NCBI RefSeq assembly: GCF_027596085.1
Contig: NC_072467.1
Location: 9,353,476 to 9,417,475 of the forward strand
DNA: 64,000 nucleotides
Reading direction: 5' to 3'
From: Anoplopoma fimbria
Taxonomy: Eukaryota; Chordata; Actinopteri; Perciformes; Anoplopomatidae
The notes beneath the pieces were generated by a model that saw nothing but the letters and a program-made list of their open reading frames with translations, did not search any database and was not told the DNA's origin. The position numbers and the translations under genes were made by a program. How positions within the stretch are numbered: position 1 is the stretch's first letter; each line of letters opens with the position of its first letter. Positions 1-12,500 of the stretch are shown one piece after another.

Positions 1-559
1 CACACGGATGAGTGCACATGAGGTGGGCACAAAGTGATGAAAGAAGATTGACTCGAACCGAAGCGGAGAGGTCAAGAATGCAGTCATGCATGTCCTGCCT
101 TTTGCTTCAGCGCTGTGATCTTGAACTCAAGTGGAGATACCTGCTCTGTTTGCACTATTGCTTCACAGCTAGGAGGACGCAGACTCGGTTCAATGCCTCT
201 GCTCCTCCTCTGTAAACGTTGTGTTTATTCTCATCCTGACATTCACACCAGGTGGATAGAAGACCGTATTTCTGTCTCTGTTAGCCCCATGATGGACTGA
301 CAACCTGTCGATGGTGTCTCTCTGCCTTTTTGTCTGTTTGCTGGCATAGACATCAGATCCTTGGTGAGACTGAAGTCTCTGGGTAGAGAAATGGAAAAAG
401 GCATCACTGACAAGAGGATGATGTATTTACTGTTCTCAGTCATTTAGTTGGTGTGTTGCCAAAGTTTAAACCTTTGTTGGTAGAACTTTGTTATCAGGAA
501 CACTTGATATCCAGACGCATTGATCTCAATTTCTAAATTGTGTGGCCTGCCTCGACTGC
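1..559. other. Non-coding stretch, presumably prmt8 intron
   Basis: No exon, RNA gene or repeat that I recognise. The open frames here are short and unrelated to known proteins. Because the penultimate prmt8 exon lies downstream on the plus strand and its preceding exon is not visible, this stretch is most simply part of a prmt8 intron. Confidence 0.5.
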
Positions 560-1920
560 TGCTTGCTTGCTCGTTTGTTTTTAGCCCGGTGGCTAGGATA
601 GCTGGTCGCTAGTTGTCGCTACTTTTATTGTTAATCTTAAGATTTTAGCACTTTATTAAGTTTCGCGGTCTGCAAGTGTGATGTCCGAGAGTCGATCTCG
701 CCATCTTACCCGCTCTAAACTGAAGGAAAGCATTGCTTGTCAGGAAGTCCTGGGCTCCTCTGGCTGCATCGGCTGGACCGCGACAGGTCCCATGACTGCT
801 CCATTCCCTTGACGGACAGCGATCCCACTCCATCATCACAGGAACTCCAGGCTTGAGAAGATCCTATTCCTCGCATGGGAGTGACGGCCCGTTATATTAT
901 GCGTGTCCCAGCGGAGGCATGGGAACTTGAGGCCTATGGTGGGTTCATGTCATAGATGTATAAAGTGTAAAACGGAGCACTACATGTAGCCCGCAAGTGG
1001 AAACATTGTGCAAAGCGACCATCTCCCCATTGTCCACCTTGGGATCTCCCGCTGCCTTCTTCATCTAGGACATGCACGAGTTTCAATCACTAAAGAAAGC
1101 TGCCACCTCCGGTCATCGGTCATCTCCTCTGCCTCCAACCAGCCTTTATCGCACCACTCACCGGTTTACTACTATCGCTGATCGCCGTTGGATGCTACGG
1201 AGCAGGACAGCGTTAGGCTCGTCAATCATTTCAATACAAGGCTCGTCTACGGGGTATTGATCTTTCCCCAGACGGGTAAGTCCCGAGTCTCTTCCTCTCT
1301 CTCCCTGCTCATCATCAATTACTCAATATCCAGACATATCTGCTCAAAAGCAGCTGTGACCTTCTGCCTTCCAGTTGCAATGGTTTCTGATATTTTACCA
1401 AGAATTCTCACAACCTAGCCTCGTGTCCAAAAAGTTTTTGTTTTTTTATCTCCAGTGCCCTCCTCTCTTTTAACAGAGTCATTTGGACGTTGCAGCCTGT
1501 TATCTGTCATTTCAGATGTAACCTAATAGAATGTCATGTGTTTTCTTCCTATAGAGTGCTCATGTTTAAACTTCGTTGTCCACTGCCGGTCACATTTGCT
1601 GTAATTTATTGCGCTCCTAAACCAGTTGGCTTCATTTTGATGGAGCTCCCTGGATTTCTACTCTAGTATTGTATTCAATTATGATATAATTGTTCTTTGT
1701 GGTGATTTTGATATTCACGTTCACTCGTCTTCCAAAACCCCTGCTACAGATCTTTTAAATAACTTTCTCTTTGCCTGTTTATTTTATTGTTTTTTAATTT
1801 CTTGTTTCTTTTTTATTTATTTTATCATTCACTTTGGTATCTTATTTCATTTTTCTTCCTGTGAAGCACTTTGTACTTGTTTTGATTAGTGCTCTATAAA
1901 CAAAGTTTAATAATATTATA
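560..1920 (+). mobile_element. Decayed L2/CR1-like LINE relic, internally deleted
   Basis: Around 1680-1770 the plus strand reads as a broken endonuclease fragment: YDIIVLCGDFDIHVH followed by SSSKPATDLLNNFL. The (G)DFNIH-type motif is characteristic of the apurinic endonuclease domain of LINE ORF2. Upstream, 1555-1680, gives an equally decayed stretch (LNFVVHCRSHLL, then ALLNQLASF after a stop) consistent with the same domain. The sequence then jumps to a T-rich 3' tail at about 1780-1920. That tail holds a 'gaagcactttgtac' / 'gctctataaa' block of the kind that ends L2-type LINEs. The reverse-transcriptase region is missing. The 5' boundary is a guess. Multiple stops and frameshifts make it inactive. 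Confidence 0.6.
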
Positions 1921-2652
<732 letters not shown>

Positions 2653-3027
2653 TAGTGTGGTGTGTGGAATCATAACAACAATGTTAATTGTATCTGCCTT
2701 AAAGTGATTTATTGTGTTTATATATAAGAAAATATAGAATGTGAGAAAATAAATAAGATAATATAAAAAGTGTTTCACAGTATAATCTGAGCTCTTTATA
2801 CCCTATATCCTAGCTTAGAGATGACTCATATCCTGCCCTGCCTGCCCACGACAGATTGTTTACTCCTCAGTGTTGGATAGCAGTCAAGCAGGCAGCAGCA
2901 CTGCAGACAAACAACAACCTATCAAATCTATTGTTGACCTTGTCCGTGTCCTCTCCTCCCCCTCTGGGATGAAAAAGCATGTTCGCTTCCTCCTGTTGTC
3001 TCACACAAACAGTCTGTGCTTACTTAA

Positions 3028-3258
<231 letters not shown>

Positions 3259-5420
3259 GTTCGACTGGGGGGATGATGGTGATGGAGTACAAACCCTGAG
3301 CACCAGAGGGAGACAGAGACACTCCCACGTCCAGAGACAGACACAATGTGTGATGTAAGAGGGGCAGAGAATAAGAGAAAAGACCAGGCCAAAGACCAAG
3401 CAGAGTTGGCCCTGTTGACAATATCACTATTGTCAATACAGTGTTTGATGAAAGCAGGAAGTTACTCTATGCTGACTGTTAAACAAATGTGAATGTAACA
3501 CCAACAAACAGAGGTCAGGAATATCTCCTTGCCATGATGAATGTTATTGATTATTGATGTGCGTAGATGTGAGATGGAGTGATGTACCCGTGTGTTTTGT
3601 TGTTTTCCCACAATAACCTGGAATTTATGGAGGGATAGTTGCCATTCTTAAATTACAAAAGAGCTCATGTAGTCATCATTTATTGTCTGCTTTAGGTAGA
3701 CAGTCAATTTAAGGTGTACATCTTATGTCATATTATGTACTGTAGGGAATGATCATTAGAGAACCACTTTCATTTATAGTTGAATCAATTTAGCAAAGTT
3801 GGAAAACTGACAGCAACCCAGTGCCACGGCCAAGGACGAACCCGCGTATATGTGTAATGTAAAAGGTAACACGTGTTTGCATAGTCATTGTACTAGTAGC
3901 TTTCTGTGAGTGTGTAATAGAATGCGTCACACTGTTGCACAGCATGGACTCCAGATGTTCCCCGTGTTGTCAGTTTGAGCAGTGATGTTGGCATGCCGAT
4001 AACATACCTTCCCCAATCCTAAATGCCTTGACCAAGTGCCGAAATGTTCCTAGTTCTTTCCCACACGGCTGCATTCAGCTTTTTTTCTCCTTTATATAGA
4101 CGCTAGCCACTCTCTTTTTTTTTCTCTCTTCAAACACAGGCTCAAGCCATGAAGCTTTTTAACTACATCTGATCCATGTCAAGCAATCGAACCACACATC
4201 TCTAATTAAGTCTTAGCAACCAGATGACCTGCAGTATCCCTGAACCAATAACTTGGTTTGAATCTAATAAGACTGAGAAGATCATTCTTGTAACCTGCAA
4301 ACAAACTAGAGTTTACAGTCAGTCTAAAACGTACTGCATTGCACGAAAAACCATCTTTCCACTTCACCTGTGCTCTTAATACGGTCATTGCCTACCACAA
4401 AGATTACCTCATGTTAATATTCCTAGTGTAAGCCTCAAACTACTGCTACTATCATCTAGGGAAAACACAAGTTAAATACAATACGTTTGAAACCTTTTGG
4501 TCTTTCCCATGTTAATCCCAGAGTTAGTATGTGTTCAATGCTATTGTTGACACAGCCAAGAAACAACCTGTGTCTTGGTGTTATATATCGTGCAGAGACT
4601 CTAATGAATCCTTACAGGGCTGTTACCAAAATGTACAGTGTGAGCACTTGGGACCAATAGGAGGAACCTATATTAATAAAGCATGCAACTAATGCTAGTA
4701 ACAATCAACAAATAGTGCAGTATGCTGCCTTCTCAGAGCACACAGAGTTTTCTTTCATCCTGCATATTTTATGGGGCTCTAGCTGGTACAAATAAGCAAT
4801 ACACTATTAAGAGTCATTAATGCTTACAATCAACAATACATGATAAGTTTATATATTTATTTAGAACGATGCTGGTATTGAAAGAGCATCTGCAAGTTAC
4901 ACCTTTACAGAAAAAGTTTTCTGAAAGCCAGCTCTTCAAATGAAACCCCAAACTATATAGTTTATAAGTCATACTAATTCTAATAAATTGGCATGTTGAT
5001 TCCACAAAATATGAAATATGTTGTTTCACATACTGTTATGTCAACTTAAAAAAATGAATAAACAGCAATGTCCACTCTGGTCCACTGGGTGATGCTGTAT
5101 GACTTATTTTAATGTCAATGTACCAGGAAGAAGAAGTATTTTACACATTAACATGACAATTATTTATTTATTTGTTTTTTGTATTTACATGTTTCTTATT
5201 AACATTAAAGTGATGTGCAAGACACTGGCAGTAGTGGAGCAAGATTAGTGATATCAAATTGTGAAAATCTGAACTTTTTACCATTCTATTTTTAGCCTTG
5301 CTGTAACAAATACATTTCATAACTATCTTAACATGGTATAGTGACACAATTTACATAAAATACTTGGCACAGAGGCAGATTAAAGTGATGAACATAATTT
5401 TGTCTGTTGGTGTAAATAAA
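3259..5420 (+). other. prmt8 3' UTR / inter-gene region with candidate poly(A) signals
   Basis: No further coding sequence is seen between the prmt8 stop and the 3' end of cracr2a. AATAAA hexamers on the plus strand occur at 4675-4680, 5057-5062 and 5415-5420. Any of these could end prmt8 mRNA. For the converging minus-strand gene, reverse-complement AATAAA (tttatt) occurs at 5729-5734 and twice within 5163-5172. The two mRNAs could therefore overlap at their 3' ends. Which signals are used cannot be decided from sequence alone. Confidence 0.35.
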
Positions 5421-6364
5421 GCTCTTTGTTACTTTCTAGACACACAACTGAGTCAACCTCCCGACGAAATGCTCAGGTAGCATAACAACCTTCAGCACTA
5501 ATACAACAACAACAACAAAAAAGAATTACAGATCAATAATAATATACTGAGGATAAAATAACACAAATGGCTGTAAAATGAAATACTAAAATGACAGCCC
5601 TGCTACAAATTCTACATTTGAAGCTTATCCTTTTTAGTTCTCCATTATTCAAACACACCATATTTTTGTAAAATCATGTGACACAACACAGAAGCACATT
5701 ACTTTGGTACTGTGCTGCATGCTAGTAGTTTATTTTTACTTTGTCCACCCGGTGAAGAAACTAAGACATCCGTGCCTTATCCTGCAATGCCACATAACAC
5801 TATAACTAATCTTAGCCCTAATGGTTAATCAACACCTCTTTGACACTATCTAAAAAAAACAAAAGCTTCACCAAGGTAGTGTTTACTGCAAGGTTGTTTG
5901 ATAAAGCATTACATTTTACAGTTGTTTGTGTTTTTAGGTCCATGTCATGTATTTGTACAAAAGGGGAAGAAGCAGAACAGCTAAAAAAAAAACCACATTA
6001 CACAGATAGAGTAAAAGGCCCACATGTGACAAATAAATATTTAAGAGACACAGTTGTTCATTGTACATTTAAAAAACAAAAGGTCTAAGTTTGACTCAAA
6101 ATCGACTCAGTTTGACTAACATTTGTTCAGTTGTTTTTATATATTATTTTCTTTGAACTTTTGACATTCTTCTTCTTTTTAGAACAACTTAGAGTGGACT
6201 GTTTATAATATAGAATTAACATCTGTGACACACGACAACATACATACAGCCCGTGGTGTTGGGTGTACCCAGAGTGCCACAAAGTGGAAGACTGTGGGAG
6301 GAACAGTTGTGCTGATGTTCAGAATAACATGTCCTCATGTGGTCTTAGTAAAGGGTAGTGCTAC

Positions 6365-6375
6365 TGTGTGTGCGT

Positions 6376-6467
<92 letters not shown>
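6365..6467 (-). repeat. (CA)n microsatellite in the cracr2a 3' UTR
   Basis: A 103-nt GT tract on the plus strand with two early interruptions (gcg, ttt). On the cracr2a transcript it is a CA repeat that begins 14 nt after the TAA stop codon. Long CA repeats in 3' UTRs are known hnRNP L binding sites; use of this one is inference. Confidence 0.95.
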
Positions 6468-6468
<1 letters not shown>

Positions 6469-6481
6469 AGCTGTTTTACTG

Positions 6482-6569
6482 TTAGCAGCAGGATCTCTTC
6501 TTCTCTGAAGGGTCGCCGACCAGCTGGACCGTCTTCTCCTTCTCCCTGTCCTCTTGCTCTTTCAGAATT
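6482..6569 (-). CDS. cracr2a: cracr2a last coding exon (prenylation tail)
   Basis: 88 nt, acceptor ccctcag|AATT and TAA stop at 6482-6484. Encodes [20 protein letters not shown], then [15 protein letters not shown] corresponds to human FLKEQED. The two terminal cysteines after a basic stretch are a Rab-type geranylgeranylation signal and imply membrane attachment. It was found by homology because it is too short to stand out as an open frame. An earlier downstream frame near 7200-7400 does not fit the family. Confidence 0.94.
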
Positions 6570-9500
6570 CTGAGGGACAAAATGAGGAATAAACAAATGA
6601 GCAAGGTCTGGAAGGAAACGCTACTGTGTGAGAACGTACAGATGTTTTGCTGCTGTTACTGCTACTGCATCCAACCTACACATGCTTCAGTTCTGCTCTG
6701 TCTGTGTCAGGTCTGTAAAGGCTTTTGGGGATTAGTCGCTGGGGGATTACGCCAACACTTCTTCCCTATTTGTCATGTTTGCTGTGTATTAAATGCTGAT
6801 TTGCTGTTTGTCACAGCGTGCAGTAACCCCTGAGAGTAGAGCCTTATGGTCGAGCGGTAATAGAGATTAAATGAAGCACATCGCGGCACATGTTTACTGT
6901 ACACCTCTAATTGATTTGAAGATTATCGTCAAACAGAGAACACAGATTTGATTTAAACATTGACATGAACATTTGATTGTGTCCTTCACGCCATTGAAAC
7001 TGTAATCAATGCAGATATTTTCAATTCTGTTGTGTTTTCTGGAGCCAGCTGATGAAAAATCGGCCTTTGTGCCTAAAACAAACTCCATGTCATGCCTTAT
7101 TACAGTACAGAAATAATCCCTTTGAAAAGTCTTCAACTATACTTTACTTTCAAATTCATTGTCCCTCAAAGCTGAAATTATTTCCCACAACACTGTACAC
7201 ATCAGACAGCGGTAAATACAACAGCACACAGTAACAACATACAATGACGGACAACAGTACACACAGAGGCCTGCTGTTCAAGGTCATGGCTGCAGGGATC
7301 AGGCTTTTCCCGAAGTAAGCCCTTCTGCACCTCAGAGTTCGGTACCTGCACCTGGACGAGGTCGGGTGTTGGGAGACCAGCTATCCGGGCAGCGGTGTTG
7401 GTTATGCGTGTGATTTTGGCCCAATAAAACACAGATAACTGGAAGCATGTTAAACTTAACACAAGATTACAGCCATTACTTTTGCTCACCTGGCTAAATG
7501 AATCATGGACTCCATCACATTGTGTCCTGAGCATGCGCTGCACTCATAGAAAGTCATTTGGCAGTCCTGAAAAAGAGACGGACAAGTTTAAACTACTGCA
7601 CCATGATCAGGGTTAAAGTCAAATCTGTATTAATAGTTTTAAAAGCACAGAGAAATAAATCTGATGTAACAATATTACCTCACCTTCTCAGTCACCATAG
7701 AAACTACATTACACGCTAAAGACTTAAAAAAAATAGGATGAGATGAGGTCGCTTCCTCATTATACTCACTCTCTCTTCTGTAATCATGCTTCTTTCATTT
7801 ATCATAACTTAAAAAATTGCACCCCTGGATGGACACTGATTTGTCTGCTAGAACCTTGAGCTTAGCGGACAAAACACAAACACAAACAGACCTTGGCTAG
7901 TCTTTCCCCCATTCCTTTCTGAACTTGTCTCTCAATCTCCTTGTCCGTTTTGTTTCCCAAGAGCATGATGGGGATGTCCTCGCCTGCGCCTTCCTGTGAA
8001 AGAAAAAAAAACAAAGGATAAAGATCTTAAAAGAGCCCCGTGCAGTTTAAAGACAAGGCCACCAGCTTCCCTGTTGCTATTGGCTCCCCAGTGGGAAACC
8101 AGCCAGGTGTACGGAAGCATCGCTGTAACCCAATTTAGCAGCTAACCTTCATTTGCCATATATCTTCTACATTACAAAACTGTGAAATATATATTTAACA
8201 TATACCCTCTCTGATTCCTTTCAACCTGCTAAAGGGAATCAAAATAGTGGAAAAAAAAAACTGCACAGAAACACTGAGTAAAACTAAAACATTTGCTCTG
8301 CTTGTGGTATTTCTATATCAGTGAAGCGCAGGGTGACTGTTGGCGTCTTACCTTTACGCTTGTCAGCCACTGTCTGACAGCTGTGAAGCTCTGCACGGTT
8401 GTGACATCATACATCACAACCACACCGTCAGCCTTGCGGAAGAATTGTTTAGTGATGCTCCGATACCTGCAGGGGGTGAGGGGGCAAGTACATGAAAAGA
8501 GGAAGTGTTTTGTTGTGTTTTCACTGGTGCTTCAAAAATCCCTGAAAACTCCCTCTTGGCTTTAGCTGCTTTTGTACAAATTGTGAAAAATACAGGAATA
8601 ATGTGTTCAAATGAGATCTGAGGTGCATTAAGTACAAAAAAAAAATCATATTTTAGCTTTTACAAGGAAACTATTTGATTCAATAGAACTTTTAAGAAAG
8701 AAAGTAGTGGCACACAGCATGTTGCAGTACACAATAGACTCTTTTCAAATGTGATCATGTCTTTACCTCTCCTGTCCTGCTGTGTCCCACAACTGCAGTG
8801 CCACCTGGCTATTGTCCACAGCTATTGTCTTTACACTGTAATCTATACCTGCACAAACAGACAAGAAAGGTATTCAGTCTGCACATTCAGTTTTAATCTT
8901 GTTACTCTCTACTGTTCTAACACTAAACAAATTATTTTACACATACGTAGAAATATGCAAATCTATACACTAAATGCATGTGATTATTCCCTTATTTTAG
9001 GGTAAAACAATTTAAACAAGATTATAATTTATACTGGAAAAATAATGTTTGAGTCAATGAACCTGAAAAACTAAAACTGGACATTTTTATATGAGAAAAA
9101 CAAGTGGTGTTACTTACAAACTTAACTCAAGGGTTTTCAAAGGCTTAACTGCAGCACATTGACAGAAGCCTTGAATCACTTTTATTTATCTTTATCAAAA
9201 TTAAATCTTCTAACAGCTGAATCAAACAAATGACAATAAGTCAGCCGGTAAGCTGTTCCTCCGAGACATATCAGAGACTATACAGAGGGACCTCAGCATA
9301 CAGGTTTATCAGAATGTTTAGCACAATGATTAACCACAGAACAAGCCTATGTACAGTCTTATAGCCTGTCCTTTCACTGCTGACACTGCTGTACTTAGTC
9401 TCACTAAGAAAAAAACTAATTTCAAGAGCTTTGTAAGCCAACACATACACAGCCTGAAGTCAACCGGGCTGGGTGTTCTGTTGCACTTGCTCACAGGAAC

Positions 9501-12500
9501 TAACAAGAGTGTGTTTGCACTTTACTGTACGTACCCACAGTAGCAGAAGTGCCGGGGCGGAAGCAGTCGTCGCAAAATCGCCGAAGGAGGGAGGTCTTTC
9601 CTACGCTAGAGTTCCCCACCAGGACGATCTTGAAGAGGCGATCGGGCAGAGAGGGACCACCCTCCTCCTGAAGAAAGAAATTGGTTAAGTGGCTGACTCC
9701 TCTCTGTGTGAGGGAGGCTACAACAGGGCCGTACTGTACATAATGAGGTCACTAGTTAGACAACAGTTAGAACGTCTCCTCCCTATAACTACTACATGGC
9801 TTGGAAAAAGGGAGCTCTTTGCCATTAAAATAAATTGTACAAACACTTGCAGGTATTGCATCCTTGCTTACGTTTATGCTGGTCTCCTTGCCAACAGGCT
9901 GACCCCTCGGAGATAAGGGGGTTTCACTTTTCTCCACATCTTCCTTCGACTTTTGCTGCTGGGCAGAAGATGCACAAGGGTAAATATTGCTCATCACCAA
10001 GTCTATATTCTCCTCACTGTCTGAGGCCTCCTCCTCTTCACTACACTCCTGAAGTGGGGTTTGGGGCTGACAGTCTTTCTGGAGCAAGTCTGGGAGGTGG
10101 TCCTCCTCGATGGAGATGATCCTCTGGAGGTGACCTCTTTTGTCTGCTGCACAAGAGGAATGGCATGACCCGTTGGTTAGGTTGTGCCTCACAGAGCTGG
10201 TGTTCGGATCCTCCTCATCCTCACTGCAGATAGAAAGTGACATTATAGTACACACTACAGTACTATTTGTAACAACCCAGGTCCAACAAACTCGATGATG
10301 AAAGCAGAACATGTGCTGTACAAACTGTGGCTTGTGTGACGGTTTACCTTTTGAAGATATTTGTTTTTGTGTGTTGCAAAACACTGATTGAAGGCATTTG
10401 CTTCAAACTTGGTGTTTTCTTTGGATTCTGATGAAATAAAAATGAAATGAAATAAAAAAAGTTGTTATTCATATCGCAGTATTAGATTCAGGGTTCCAAT
10501 CTAAATTTTGGGATGGCTATTCTAGACTCTTGTTAACACTTTTTTCATTTCCTATAATCTTTAAAAAAGAGGGCATATGAAGTGCGGACAGGGGAACTTT
10601 AAGTAATACAGTGCCTGACAGCCTGCTGCTGTCAGGCTGCACAACCAACTCTGCTCCCAGCAGACCACATGACCACATGACAATAATAATTTCATGACAA
10701 TAAAAACCTGTGCAATACATTACACATTACACTGTGCAATAATAGTTAAAAAAGTTAAAAATAGTTAAAATAGTTGTTGTTTTTTTCTCTGTCTGTAAAT
10801 ATAATATTTCAGTTATTGTTGTTTTTTCTACTGTTTTTTTTTTATTGCTTATTTATAATACTTGTTTTATTTTATTTTTATTTTTTATTTTTAGCTTGTC
10901 TTCTTCTACTATGTCTCTTGTGTGCACTTTACGCTACGCTGTTGTAAGTCTGCAAATTTCCCCGCTGCGGGACTAATAAAGGATTATCTTATCTTATCTT
11001 ATCTTATCTTATTATTCCGCTATAATAAACAGCACATACCTGTAAGAATATGTCCTTTTCATCCCGTAAATGTTTGTTCATTTCCCTGGATACAACAGAG
11101 AAATAAAGATATTAAAGAGAGAGTGATAATCCTTTCACAAGATTTAACCTTTACACAATTTATGTTAAAGTCAATATCAATATGGATGCCTGGCCTTGTT
11201 TGATAGGCTGCTTTCTGTTGAACAATAAACAAGCCATGATAACTCTGGAGCATCCTGCCCTCCACAGGTATATAACAACGGGTCTTTCCTTGGGTAAACA
11301 ATATATGTCACTTGATTAAAGACTAGCAGGCGTTAGCGTGAATCCCTGGAACAGTAGTTTACATTGTTGGATACCAGTGGAAGGCTGATTTAAAATCACA
11401 AGATAAATATCCATGTCATGTCTCTGTATTGTGTTTTGTTTTTTTCTTAAGTTGGGCCAGTACAGCTGCACCTCTGGATCCAAACCTCAAAAGGTCCAGT
11501 TGTTTGAGGAGGCCCGCTCGCTCTCGCTGCAGTCCCTCAGTCAGTCTGTAGATTTCCCTGTGTTGAAAGACAATGAATGCTTTTATTACAACCGCTCTAG
11601 GACCAGCGACAGTATGCACTTAAAACACTTTATTAAAAACAAGTGAGGATATTATGAACCAGAGCATATTTTCATCAAGAGCACAGCTTTTGAAACATAC
11701 ATTAACCCTTGTCTTTTATAATTGATTGTAGATATGCAGTATATAAAAATAATTGTCATTGTAGGTTACAGCCTAAAATCATGTTTTGTTGACAGGATAA
11801 ATTGTGTATAAATAATTTATCACTTTGGTTAGTAGCAAATACATGTGATCTAATTAGGAAGCAATAAGAACAATCAGTGCAGGAGTGATGATGAACACAG
11901 AATAGTTGCAACTCACATCTCCTTGTCCTCGTGAAGCTGCGTGGACTGCTCCTGCAGCACATTCAGCTGGTCCTGTGCCAAAATCAGCTCTTGGCTTGTG
12001 TGGTCCAGCTCCCGTGCTAACTCGTCATTCTTGTGCTTCAGCTTCACGTTCTCCACCTTGGTCACATGTTGTTCACTGTGAAGCTCCTGGCACTGAAGTT
12101 CCAACTGGAGACAGACCGGTGGTCAAAAACGAAACAAGTAAAAAATACTTTGGGATTACTTTGGTTTCGATGGAATCGATTGTCACAGTGCTCCACACAA
12201 GGATCAAGCCATTTCTTGTAGGACAGACCTTTAATTTAATAATATTAAATCACGTGTCTCTAAAGTTCCTCTCTGATCACATCAACATGAATACCATCTT
12301 TAGCACGAGGAAGATAAAAATGTGTGACCTTAGCGACCCCTAGTAGTACACATTCACACAATCTACTCCAACCATTGTGCTCTCATGTCTTAAAATGCAT
12401 GGCTTATAAATGCACAGCGAGTCTTTAACCCATAGTCATAGAATAAACGTTAGGAGACAACATGATGTAAAGACATAACACCGTCAAACAGCTGACTGCC

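Noticed and set aside
7202..7420. Apparent last exon of cracr2a (minus frame with [15 protein letters not shown])
   Set aside because: No acceptor gives the conserved LKEQED segment or a terminal CC. The true last exon, with ILKEQED and SCC, is at 6482-6569.
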